This document shows positions 1 to 6,410 of a DNA stretch of 7,446 nt, one piece after another; the stretch's first letter is position 1; each line of letters opens with the position of its first letter. The DNA is taken from positions 1 to 7,446 of the forward strand of contig NZ_JAHVDV010000059.1 of the NCBI RefSeq assembly GCF_051486985.1, in the 5' to 3' direction. Under the pieces are notes generated by a model. It did not search any database and had not been told where the DNA came from. It was given only the letters and a program-made list of their open reading frames with translations. The position numbers were made by a program, and so were the translations under genes. This DNA comes from CBFFRJ01 sp051486985. Lineage in GTDB: Bacteria > Pseudomonadota > Gammaproteobacteria > Enterobacterales > Enterobacteriaceae.

Positions 1-380
1 ACCTGATATTCACCCAGCAGCGTTTTCACTATCTGCACCGCCGTCTGACCCTGGAAAATGCGCAGATTGCGGTCACGCTTCATCGGCCACAGGTCCGGTT
101 CAACGGTAAGCTGGTACACCGCATAGCGGGTGCCGGAAAGCTCCACGGCGCTCACCGCCACACGGGTGATTTTCCCGTTAAGAAAACGGGGCGAAAGAAG
201 GTTTTGCGTAGGAATAGTAACAGTGGCAGGTTTGCCCAGTAGCTGGCTCCTGTCCAGGCGCGCATCAGTGCCAAGCAGCGTCAGCTCCAGCGCAAACGGC
301 TCTGACAGGGCTTCCCGCCCGGAGAGTTTCCAGAAAAGCAGCCCCTCAACCGGAAGCTGTACGGTAATACGGTTAAGCAT
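1..380 (-). CDS. vgrG: VgrG spike protein, N-terminal part (runs off the left edge)
   Basis: Reading the minus strand from 380 to 1 gives 126 codons of an open frame that begins MLNRITVQLPVEGLLFWKL and continues through YQLTVEPDLWPMKRDRNLR and RIFQGQTAVQIV at the window edge. This is the gp27-like N-terminal domain of VgrG (TssI): the first beta-barrel strands, then the P-x-LW and RIFQ signatures that are conserved in the family. VgrG forms the trimeric spike at the end of the T6SS Hcp tube. An ATG at 389 is in frame three codons earlier, but its GGA is too close. The ATG at 380 sits 9 bases after that GGA and matches the usual VgrG start, so I prefer it. The gene follows the DUF4150 gene by 114 bases, so it may belong to the same transcript. 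The rest of the protein, including any C-terminal effector extension, is not visible. Confidence 0.93.
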   Translation of the reverse strand, partial: MLNRITVQLPVEGLLFWKLSGREALSEPFALELTLLGTDARLDRSQLLGKPATVTIPTQNLLSPRFLNGKITRVAVSAVELSGTRYAVYQLTVEPDLWPMKRDRNLRIFQGQTAVQIVKTLLGEYQ

Positions 381-480
381 AAAGTTCATTCCGTTTCGTC
401 ATGAAAATACAAATGCACGCAGAAGTGAATACAGGGTTAATAAGACGCCAGAGATCGTTTGTTACAGTAAAGGGTACTGC

Positions 481-517
481 AGGTGTTGCCTCCTTTAGGG
501 TGCCAGCAGTAACACCT
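481..517 (-). repeat. Inverted repeat over the DUF4150 stop, with an orphan Shine-Dalgarno
   Basis: AGGTGTT at one end and AACACCT at the other (7-bp arms at 481-487 and 511-517) enclose 23 bases that include the DUF4150 stop codon. On the minus strand a perfect AAGGAGG (489-495) overlaps that stop, but no ATG, GTG or TTG lies at a usable distance after it; only a CTG with six codons does. No T-run follows, so this is not a convincing intrinsic terminator. It may be a leftover ribosome-binding site of a lost gene, or a local RNA structure between the operon and the next vgrG. The remaining bases 390-480 hold nothing else I can support. Confidence 0.3.
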
Positions 518-887
518 TGAACTGACTGGGGACAATGCGCATCCCAATAGCATTCGTAGAGTTTTGCAGACTGATACTGGTCAGTCGCGTCGCGGGTGTG
601 CCCTTGAGCAGGACGGTAAACGCGCCGGTTAAATGCCGCGACGGCCCCATCACCGTGCCGGACGCGACGCCCGTGGCCACGCCCGGATTATCGCCAACGG
701 TAAGCGGTGTGACCGTCGCCATGTTGTGTGCAGGCATCCCCATAAACAGGATGTTGAGGGCATTAGGAATGGCCGTTGGCCCCAGGGCAACATCCGGATA
801 AGGAACAGGCACTGGCGCTGGCATCGGCGTCAGGCAAACATCAGGAAACGCCAGGTCTACCCCGAAAAGCTGGCAATTAGCAAACAT
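495..887 (-). CDS. DUF4150 PAAR-like spike tip protein
   Basis: A 130-residue protein of the DUF4150 (PAAR-like) family. PAAR and PAAR-like proteins form a small conical cap on the VgrG trimer, sharpening the T6SS spike and often carrying a toxin domain. The sequence shows the family pattern: a proline-rich start after FPDVCLTPMPAP (residues 14-25), then PNALNILFMGMPAHN (41-55), a glycine-rich stretch (65-82), GPSRHLTG (81-88), and a closing segment with KGTPATRLTS (95-104). Candidate metal ligands are C5, C18, H54 and H85, but I cannot assign a site. The protein ends at about the size of the bare domain, so no toxin is fused to it. The start is well supported: GAGGA lies 6 bases before the ATG, and the DUF3540 stop is only 9 bases upstream, so the two are co-translated. 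It is probably the tip of one of the neighbouring VgrG proteins. Confidence 0.88.
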   Translation of the reverse strand: MFANCQLFGVDLAFPDVCLTPMPAPVPVPYPDVALGPTAIPNALNILFMGMPAHNMATVTPLTVGDNPGVATGVASGTVMGPSRHLTGAFTVLLKGTPATRLTSISLQNSTNAIGMRIVPSQFKVLLLAP

Positions 888-896
888 CGTCGTTCC

Positions 897-1502
897 TCAT
901 CCCATGTGGATCTGTTCAGAATCGATTTTGGTTATCGCTTTGGAGGTGATAACCGTGTTGTGCGCATGCAGTCGCGCATAATCCTCGGCTTTGATATCCA
1001 GTTGCCCGGCACGCACCTGCTCCGTCTGCCGGGTGGTGCGAAACAGGTTATGGCTGATTTGCGTTACGGTCTGCCATACCGATTCTGCCCGTTTGCCGAC
1101 AATGCGGGACAAACTGACCCAGGCGGAGAGTTTGTCACCACTGTATTTCATCTCACTGATATGGCAATCGCCCTGCGCTGCGCTCACTTTCAGGGCCGCG
1201 CCGCGCAGACTGAGCTCCCCTTCACTGCGAATCAAAAGATCCCCCGGCACGCTAAGTTCGCAGGCTTCTGCACTGACTCTTTCCAGGACCGCCAGCAACC
1301 AGATTTGATTGTCGACACCGGCAATCAACACAGTGTCCCCAACCTGTGGCGCAATTACGCAGCTCACGGCACGACGGCAATGCCAGCCACGCCCTTCACT
1401 CTCAACCATCAGACTGCCATCAGCAAAACCTTGGGTGACAATGCCCGATGCCTGGGCTGACGGCACAAGTGAATGCGCCAGTGAATGGTTTATTTTGTTC
1501 AT
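897..1502 (-). CDS. DUF3540 family T6SS accessory protein
   Basis: A 201-residue protein that fits DUF3540, a family of unknown function found beside vgrG, DUF2169 and DUF4150 genes. Roughly: residues 19-76 look like an OB-type barrel, with the gp5-like element PQVGDTVLIAG (52-62) followed by IWLLAVLER; residues 81-115 are short alternating strands (LLIRSEGELSLRGAALKVSA) as in a beta-helix; 118-152 are probably helical; 155-200 return to strands ending in KAITKIDSEQIHM. That is the order seen in the C-terminal half of VgrG, in a much smaller form, so a structural role in the spike or in loading its tip is likely (inference). No catalytic motif, signal peptide or membrane segment is seen. The start has GAGGAG 6 bases ahead of the ATG and lies 13 bases past the stop of the pentapeptide gene, which indicates one operon. 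Confidence 0.85.
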   Translation of the reverse strand: MNKINHSLAHSLVPSAQASGIVTQGFADGSLMVESEGRGWHCRRAVSCVIAPQVGDTVLIAGVDNQIWLLAVLERVSAEACELSVPGDLLIRSEGELSLRGAALKVSAAQGDCHISEMKYSGDKLSAWVSLSRIVGKRAESVWQTVTQISHNLFRTTRQTEQVRAGQLDIKAEDYARLHAHNTVITSKAITKIDSEQIHMG

Positions 1503-1515
1503 CTTTTACTCCTCA

Positions 1516-2586
1516 TCATTGACGACTCTGGCGCTGTAAGCTCCATGCTTCCGCAGCTAACAATTCTTCGTCATAGTCCAGAATGCCCTGTCGTCCGCTC
1601 AGACGGGCGTTATCCAGTTGGGCACGGTGCATGCGGGTGCGCGAGAAGGTGGCGCCACGAAAATCTGCCCCGTCCAGATTCGCGTATGAAAAATCACTGT
1701 AAGTCAGGTTACACAACGTAAAATGCGTGCCGGTGGCGTGGCTGTTCTGCAGAATGCTTTGAAAGAGTCGACTCTGACTGAAATCTGCCTTTTCCAGTAT
1801 CGCCCCCACAAAAATAGCCTGATCAAAGACGCTACCCTGACACCGTGCTTCCGTCAGATTGGCTTCCATAAACAGTGCCTGACTGGCATTGACCTGATTC
1901 ATATTTGCGCCTTTAAGGGATGCGCCCTTGAAGTTGCACTGCGTTAACTGCGCGCCATCGAAATTGACTTCATCAAGTTGGTTATCGGTAAACTGGCAGC
2001 CGGTAAATCCCTGACGGGAATAGTTCTTCCCACGCTGATCGCAGTTAAAAAAGACGGCACGTTCAAATGTCGCCCGTTCAAATTCAGTCGCACGAAGATC
2101 GCTGGCGTAGAATGTGGTCAGCAAAGTTGGGCATGCGGTAAAACGCGCATTGTTAAGATTTGATTCGAAGAACACACTGCGCTCGATTTTCGCGGCATCA
2201 AACTGGCTGTTCTCTACTTCACAGCTTAAAAACTGGGTCGCCTGTATTTCTCCACCGGCGAAGCGGCTGGCGGTTAACGAACATTTGTTGAAGATGCACT
2301 CGTTAAGCACGGTCTTAGTGGCATCGATATTGCCCATCTCACACTGGATAAAGAGCGTCTGTTCCAGTCTCGCCTCTCGCAAATCGGCATGCTTAAACAG
2401 GCACTCCGTAAAGACCGCCTCTTTCAGATTGGCATGTCGCAGGTTGACGTGGCAAAACGAGATATCCTGAAAAATGCCCCCGGAGAGATCGCATCCCTGT
2501 AAATCCAGCCCGTCCAGAGTAAGGTCACTGAGTGTTTCGCCACTTTTTACGCGCTGCTGCAGTTCAGCGGCTGTCAGCATTGTCAT
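1516..2586 (-). CDS. Pentapeptide repeat protein (stand-alone, T6SS-associated)
   Basis: A 356-residue protein made almost entirely of pentapeptide repeats (A[D/N]Lxx type) from about residue 21 to 335, for example LDLQGCDLSGGIF, VNLRHANLKEAVF, ANLTEARC and ANLDGADFRGATF. Such repeats fold into a right-handed quadrilateral beta-helix, a rigid rod that often serves in binding or as a scaffold. A short helical N-terminus (AAELQQRVKSGETL) precedes the repeats, and a charged helical tail (ILDYDEELLAAEAW) ends it. About 13 cysteines sit in the repeats. Its start overlaps the stop of the DUF2169 gene by an ATGA-type junction with AGAGGTG upstream, so it is probably translated by coupling; the ATG two codons later is an alternative start. 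Repeats alone do not tell the function. DNA-gyrase mimicry as in Qnr is possible in principle, but the T6SS context favours a role in the secretion tip complex. Confidence 0.88.
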   Translation of the reverse strand: MTMLTAAELQQRVKSGETLSDLTLDGLDLQGCDLSGGIFQDISFCHVNLRHANLKEAVFTECLFKHADLREARLEQTLFIQCEMGNIDATKTVLNECIFNKCSLTASRFAGGEIQATQFLSCEVENSQFDAAKIERSVFFESNLNNARFTACPTLLTTFYASDLRATEFERATFERAVFFNCDQRGKNYSRQGFTGCQFTDNQLDEVNFDGAQLTQCNFKGASLKGANMNQVNASQALFMEANLTEARCQGSVFDQAIFVGAILEKADFSQSRLFQSILQNSHATGTHFTLCNLTYSDFSYANLDGADFRGATFSRTRMHRAQLDNARLSGRQGILDYDEELLAAEAWSLQRQSRQ

Positions 2587-5123
2587 ATCACCTCTCCATC
2601 CCGTTTGGGCAGCGTTTTGATGCGCTTCGTCCAGGCACCGTCAAACCGTGTCGTATCGCTGGTAAAAGACTGCGAGAGATCCGCGCGAAACAGATTCGCC
2701 CCCGGGAAGATGGCCCCGCCAAGCTGGCTCTTTTGCAGGATGGCCCCCATCAAATTGGCATCAGTAAAATCAACGTTTCGCAAATCAGTGCGAACAAAAA
2801 GGCTGCCCATCAGATTGGCCCCCACGAAATGGCAGGATGCGCAATTCGCCTCGCTGAAATCACTGTTGTCCAGTTTCGCCTGGCCGAATTGCGCCCCGAT
2901 GAGCGGCGTTTGTCGCAAATTGCATTGTCTGAGCGTGGCGTAGCTGAAATCCGCACCCGTAAAGTCGCTTTCCGAAGCCACCGCCGTGGTTATACAGGTG
3001 GCATGGCTGAAACAGGCCTGTTCCGCCTGTGTTTGTACAAATGAACAGCTGTCGAGCGTAGCCGAATGGAAGTTTGCTGCGACCAGTTTCGATTGCATAA
3101 AGGCACATTTTTGTAGCGTTGCACCACGAAAATCGGGTTCCGCAAGCGTCAGTTCCATGAATATGCAGTTATCGAGTTTCGCCATGTGAAAACGACAACG
3201 GCTTAACCCGGTTTCACGCAGAAGCAGTCCGTCGATGTGAGCCTTATCGAAAATACAGTCCGCAAAATATGTGTTCTGCAACTGGGTATCTTTAAAACGC
3301 GCGCCGCTGAAGTCGCTTTGTACACACTGCGCCAGTGACATGCTTGCCTCGGAAAAATCACAACCCTGCATCGAGGTTTTTTCAAATTCCGCGCGCGCCA
3401 GCACGGCCCCCTCAAAACAGACACCGTCCAGTTTTGAATGGCGAAAGTCGACGCTTTCCAGTAATGCTTTGCGGAAATTCGCACCGCGCAGATCCATCCC
3501 GGAGAAGTCAGCACCGGTCAGATCCATGCCGGTAAAATCCCCGCCGAGTGCCAGCGTTCGTTGTGCACGTTGACGAATAATCACCGCCAGATCGCCTTTA
3601 AGACGCAGCGCCGGAGGCTGCGTCTGGACAGCCAGTCGATACATTTGATGCAGCATCTCGCATGCCTGCTCGCGCTTTTTCTCGCTCATCGTGTTGCTTT
3701 CGCGGTAGAGCATGTCCTGCATCTGATGCAGGGATTCCGGGCCACGTGGCAGATTATCTTCACTGTTCATTTGCGGATATTTCGCGGCGGCTTCTTTCTT
3801 GTGTGCCTCCGCTTGCTCTTGCATCTCCTGCGCCTGACGCTCCATTTTCTCCATGAATTCCGGCAGTTCTTCGAGTGTCGGCATTGGCGGCTCGGCAAGT
3901 TCTTCCATTAATGCGTTGACATCTCCCCCGCTTTCTTCAAGTCTGGCGCGATGTTGTTCTTTTAGCAGCCGCTCCCGATTTTTCATGTTGTCCTGCATCG
4001 CGCTGGACGACTGCGCCACCTCGTTGTCCAGCCAGGGGCCAATGGCATCCTCGGGAAGCAAGTCCTTTTCCCTGAATGCAAAGAGCGCCCCTTTTTCTTT
4101 ATCAAGACGCTGATTCAGGACCTTGCGGTAGTGATGAGATGAACGGGCTGCGCCGTACTTTTCCAGCGCGGGGATGAGTTGCAACACATCCGCGGCATCA
4201 TCTTCGTTGATGCGAATATGCCCCTGCCAGATAAGCAGCATCTGTTCCAGATGGGGAAAAAACCAGACGGTGGTCGCTCTGAGCGTAATCTCTTCGAAAA
4301 GGATTTCTTCCGCCCGTTGGCGCTGGATAAAGCAGCGTGCCTGCCAGGGCGGCAGCGTGCCTTCCTGTATCGGTTTTTCCGGATGCATGTTCCAGATGCG
4401 CCAGTGCGCATTTTGCGGTAATGCGTCTTTGTCATCCCACCACTGGTCGGGGCTGGCAGCATTAAATACCGTCCAGTCGATGTCACGGGAAAAGCCCGGA
4501 AACTCATTCTGCAACCAGCTCGCGTCGTATTTGTTGCCCATTTTTTTGAAACGGCGAGGCCAGGTCATATCGAGCGGCCCAAAACTTGTGGGCTCCGGTT
4601 TCTGATGCGTTGACGTGATACGACCTGACAGGGGCTCTATGTTGGGCAATCGGCGAAACTCATGACCCTGATGTATTTCCGGTCGAAAACCGACGCCGTG
4701 AGGATTGTCCTCAAAGCCTTCCCCACCGTAAGCGCGCGACCAGTCCAGACGCATCTCCTTCCAGGGTTGCGGCGCGGTCATTTTATTGTCCACCCAGTAA
4801 CGGTCGCCGGATACCACCAGTGATTTACTGAGCGCCTCAATGTCGATACGCGCGATGGCCGTCGTTTTATCTTGCTGATGATGGGTATAAACATGGCCTG
4901 TCGCCAGAAACTCAGCGCGGGTTTTCGGAATGGCCATATCAATCACGCCGCCACTGGTGTGCAGTTCACGGGCGGCAAGTTGCCAGAGCTCCATCTCGGG
5001 GCGCAGTTTAGGGTTTGCCCCCATATCAGCCAACGCGAGTACCGAGACACCAAGATGATTTTTTCCCTGCCAGCGAAAAGGACGATTGAGCACACTCAGT
5101 CGCAAGGGCTTCACTATCTTCAT
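2583..5123 (-). CDS. DUF2169 adaptor fused to a pentapeptide repeat domain
   Basis: An 846-residue, three-part protein. Residues 1 to about 340 are DUF2169, with the signature RAYGGEGFEDNPHGVGF (130-146) and W-rich segments around 188-245. DUF2169 proteins act in the cytoplasm as T6SS adaptors or chaperones that help load an effector onto VgrG/PAAR. Residues about 370-450 are highly charged and rich in E, Q, K and M (RERLLKEQHRARLEE, MEKMERQAQEMQEQAE), most likely a long helix or coiled coil. Residues about 529-822 are pentapeptide repeats (FTGMDLTGADFSGMDLRGANF region onward), many with F or C in the central position. No signal peptide or membrane segment is seen. The start has AAAGGA 8 bases before the ATG, and it follows the decayed region. 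Its stop overlaps the start of the next gene, so this is the first gene of the four-gene operon. The fusion suggests the adaptor holds its cargo or a VgrG/PAAR partner through the repeat rod. Confidence 0.92.
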   Translation of the reverse strand: MKIVKPLRLSVLNRPFRWQGKNHLGVSVLALADMGANPKLRPEMELWQLAARELHTSGGVIDMAIPKTRAEFLATGHVYTHHQQDKTTAIARIDIEALSKSLVVSGDRYWVDNKMTAPQPWKEMRLDWSRAYGGEGFEDNPHGVGFRPEIHQGHEFRRLPNIEPLSGRITSTHQKPEPTSFGPLDMTWPRRFKKMGNKYDASWLQNEFPGFSRDIDWTVFNAASPDQWWDDKDALPQNAHWRIWNMHPEKPIQEGTLPPWQARCFIQRQRAEEILFEEITLRATTVWFFPHLEQMLLIWQGHIRINEDDAADVLQLIPALEKYGAARSSHHYRKVLNQRLDKEKGALFAFREKDLLPEDAIGPWLDNEVAQSSSAMQDNMKNRERLLKEQHRARLEESGGDVNALMEELAEPPMPTLEELPEFMEKMERQAQEMQEQAEAHKKEAAAKYPQMNSEDNLPRGPESLHQMQDMLYRESNTMSEKKREQACEMLHQMYRLAVQTQPPALRLKGDLAVIIRQRAQRTLALGGDFTGMDLTGADFSGMDLRGANFRKALLESVDFRHSKLDGVCFEGAVLARAEFEKTSMQGCDFSEASMSLAQCVQSDFSGARFKDTQLQNTYFADCIFDKAHIDGLLLRETGLSRCRFHMAKLDNCIFMELTLAEPDFRGATLQKCAFMQSKLVAANFHSATLDSCSFVQTQAEQACFSHATCITTAVASESDFTGADFSYATLRQCNLRQTPLIGAQFGQAKLDNSDFSEANCASCHFVGANLMGSLFVRTDLRNVDFTDANLMGAILQKSQLGGAIFPGANLFRADLSQSFTSDTTRFDGAWTKRIKTLPKRDGEVI

Positions 5124-5159
5124 CGGCTATTTCCTTTATCACTCAGAATGAGCGGCCTG

Positions 5160-5363
5160 TCATATCACGCCATACGCTTGGGATGGGCGGGCGACGATAA
5201 TATCGACATTCGCACCCATTCCCTTTTTCCTGACCGTAGCCTGGGTGAAGACATCGTTCATATCGGGGATGAGGTTATTTCGAAAACTCAGATAGAAGAT
5301 GCCCGCTATCAGCACAGTCATTTGCAGAGGAAGTCAATACCAATAACGCTCCAAAAAGTTCAT
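5160..5363 (-). pseudogene. N-terminal fragment of a third small membrane protein, with an in-frame stop
   Basis: An ATG at 5363 is preceded by a good ribosome-binding site (AAAGGTG, 5-7 bases upstream). Its frame reads MNFLERYWY, then TGA (5334-5336), then continues in the same frame through LPLQ to MTVLIAGIFYLSF, a probable membrane segment, and on to VRKKGMGANVDIIVA before stopping at 5160. The layout (short N-terminus, one membrane span, basic residues, then TV...G..V.I) parallels the intact small protein at 5989-6396, where the same place reads TVLEQGSDVNITI. The similarity is short and I judge it probable, not certain. The soluble C-terminal domain is missing. If translation starts at the ATG at 5321 a 53-residue membrane peptide could still be made, but no ribosome-binding site is seen there. 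A decayed copy is the simplest explanation. Confidence 0.5.
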
Positions 5364-5391
5364 AGCATCACCTTTCAGGAATCAGCCATTA

Positions 5392-5670
5392 TTACTGGGT
5401 TAATAAAGGTTTACCCCCAGGGTCTTTAACGACAGTAATATTATTTTTTTCATCTATCTCTCCCTGATAAATATTACCAATATTGTACGAGGCAACGGCA
5501 ATTAACCAGGCGGTTTCATCGTGTTTTTCAACAATCCAGCTTTTACCATTACCCGGTTCCTCTAATCGTAACGACATCCCGTTGACCGGGCTGCTATTGA
5601 TAAATAACCCGCTCTGTTTCATTGGCATAATGGTAATAGTTACATCTCTACCAAGAACGAGAATCTGCGC
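5392..5670 (-). pseudogene. N-terminally truncated paralogue of the 135-aa small membrane protein
   Basis: The open frame runs from a TAA at 5671-5673 to the stop at 5392. From about 5652 it matches residues 41-128 of the intact protein at 5989-6396: GRDVTITIMPMKQSGLFIN against GSDVNITILTMKQNGLFIN, and EKHDETAWLIAVASY against EKHQETAWLIAVASY, ending VVKDPGGKPLLTQ. The homology extends upstream of the first ATG (5628), which shows that this ATG is not the original start. The membrane segment and the first 40 residues are gone, replaced by vgrG-derived sequence. A 78-residue soluble product from 5628 is possible, but no ribosome-binding site is evident there. At the DNA level 22 consecutive bases are identical to the intact copy. 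It is most likely an inactive relic; expression as a short cytoplasmic protein cannot be excluded. Confidence 0.8.
5490..5517. repeat. Direct repeat, copy A (truncated small-protein gene)
   Basis: This matches 6114-6141 with one mismatch, with 22 identical bases at 5496-5517 against 6120-6141. It encodes the conserved ETAWLIAVAS segment in both small-protein copies, so the repeat reflects paralogy at the DNA level. Confidence 0.85.
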
Positions 5671-5673
5671 TTA

Positions 5674-5906
5674 TCGTCGTGATATCCAACTGACGCCCAT
5701 TCTTTATCGTTGTTTTTAAGCCATTGTTTAACACCCGTGTGTCAATATCTTCGACAGGGGTTGCCCGCTTTTTACGATAATGAATGTCGCATCACACGTC
5801 ACATCATCCGTCTGCTTTTTCTTGATGGTGGTCGTGCGGTTACCATCAATAGTCTCCGTTCATCGTTCTCCACCGACAACACCATGTCTTTTTCCGAGTT
5901 GTTTCT
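5674..5906 (-). pseudogene. vgrG: Degenerate fragment of a vgrG beta-helix region
   Basis: The minus strand encodes pieces of the VgrG beta-helix in changing frames. SEKDMVLSVENDE matches SEKDMVVSVENDK of the intact VgrG; after a one-base loss near 5861 the frame reads DGNRTTTIKKKQTDDV; after a further shift it reads RKKRATPVEDIDTR and then TIKNGRQLDI, where the intact protein has QKRTTTVDNVETK and TIKNGRRLEI. Bases 5806-5844 are identical to 7086-7124. The fragment covers about 75 residues of the intact protein. The preceding VgrG domains and the last about 200 residues are absent, and it passes directly into the truncated small-protein copy. This is a relic of duplication or recombination between vgrG genes, not a functional gene. 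Bases 5907-5988, between it and the intact small gene, hold nothing I recognise. Confidence 0.85.
5806..5844. repeat. Direct repeat, copy A (vgrG relic)
   Basis: These 39 bases are identical to 7086-7124 in the intact vgrG, at a spacing of 1280 bases. The similarity continues with mismatches and a one-base gap to about 5900 (7181 in the intact gene). It marks the relic as a homologous duplicate of the vgrG beta-helix region. Confidence 0.9.
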
Positions 5907-5988
5907 GATCGTTAGGGCAACAGGCGGGCATACGCTTTGGGGCGCAGGCCGCTACCGGTTGCCCGGAGTGATTCTCCCGTTTACGTCT

Positions 5989-6396
5989 TTAATTTTTTAA
6001 CGCTACAGAGGGTTGCCCGACCTGCACCGGCCTGCCGCTACCATCTTTAACGAAAACAATTTTTCCCGTTTTATTTTCAACTTTACCGTAATATACCTCG
6101 CCGACCTGATAGGAGGCGACGGCAATTAACCAGGCGGTTTCCTGATGTTTTTCAACCAGCCAGCTTTTTTGGTTTTTAACATCCTCAACCCGCAACGACA
6201 TATCAATAACGGGATTGTTGTTAATGAACAGGCCATTCTGTTTCATCGTCAATATCGTAATATTGACATCACTACCCTGCTCAAGAACCGTCTGCTCTCT
6301 CTCCTGAGAATTGCGCACAACGCGGTGGGCAAAATAGATAATGATGGCGGATAAAGACAACGTCACAACAATATTCACTACATTAAAAAGAGACAT
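5989..6396 (-). CDS. Small single-pass membrane protein encoded behind vgrG, function unknown
   Basis: A 135-residue protein. Residues about 6-23 (VVNIVVTLSLSAIIIYFA) form one membrane segment without a cleavage site, followed by basic residues (H24, R25, R28, R33) and a soluble domain of about 95 residues rich in predicted beta strands: DVNITILTMKQNGLFIN, NPVIDMSLRVED, SWLVEKHQETAWLIAVASY, VGEVYYGKV, IVFVKD. The N-G-x-x-I-N-x-N-P-V ... L-R-V-E ... G-x-x-x-x-G-K-V pattern recalls a small beta-barrel domain found in many membrane-anchored bacterial proteins of unknown function; that is only a pattern-level resemblance. By the positive-inside rule the soluble domain may face the cytoplasm, although a periplasmic domain is what one would expect of an immunity protein against a periplasmic toxin. 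The start lies 14 bases past the vgrG stop with AAGGA 6 bases upstream, so it is co-transcribed with vgrG. Two damaged paralogues lie immediately downstream. An immunity or VgrG-accessory role is an inference. Confidence 0.8.
   Translation of the reverse strand: MSLFNVVNIVVTLSLSAIIIYFAHRVVRNSQEREQTVLEQGSDVNITILTMKQNGLFINNNPVIDMSLRVEDVKNQKSWLVEKHQETAWLIAVASYQVGEVYYGKVENKTGKIVFVKDGSGRPVQVGQPSVALKN
6114..6141. repeat. Direct repeat, copy B (intact small-protein gene)
   Basis: This is the partner of 5490-5517, lying 624 bases away in the same orientation within the intact 135-residue membrane protein gene. Confidence 0.85.
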
Positions 6397-6410
6397 GCTT
6401 GTTCCTTGGC

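Noticed and set aside
390..494. Intrinsic terminator between the DUF4150 gene and the second vgrG
   Set aside because: The short inverted repeats present (for example CAGTA...TACTG) are weak and are not followed by a T-run on the minus strand.
633..1460. Long plus-strand open frame (275 codons) opposite DUF3540 and DUF4150
   Set aside because: It is antisense to two well-supported genes with ribosome-binding sites, and its product is rich in R, H and P with no domain pattern.
5310..5340. TTGACT on the minus strand as a -35 box for the DUF2169 operon
   Set aside because: At 17 bases spacing the -10 position reads TGCTGA, a poor match, and the sequence is explained as part of the small-gene fragment. 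No promoter in the window is good enough to call.
4872..5429. Plus-strand open frame of 185 codons across the start of the DUF2169 gene
   Set aside because: It overlaps the conserved N-terminus of DUF2169 in antisense and then crosses the decayed region; no ribosome-binding site or recognisable protein.
5710..6000. Plus-strand open frame of 96 codons in the decayed region
   Set aside because: It is antisense to the vgrG relic, and the minus-strand homology explains the sequence better.
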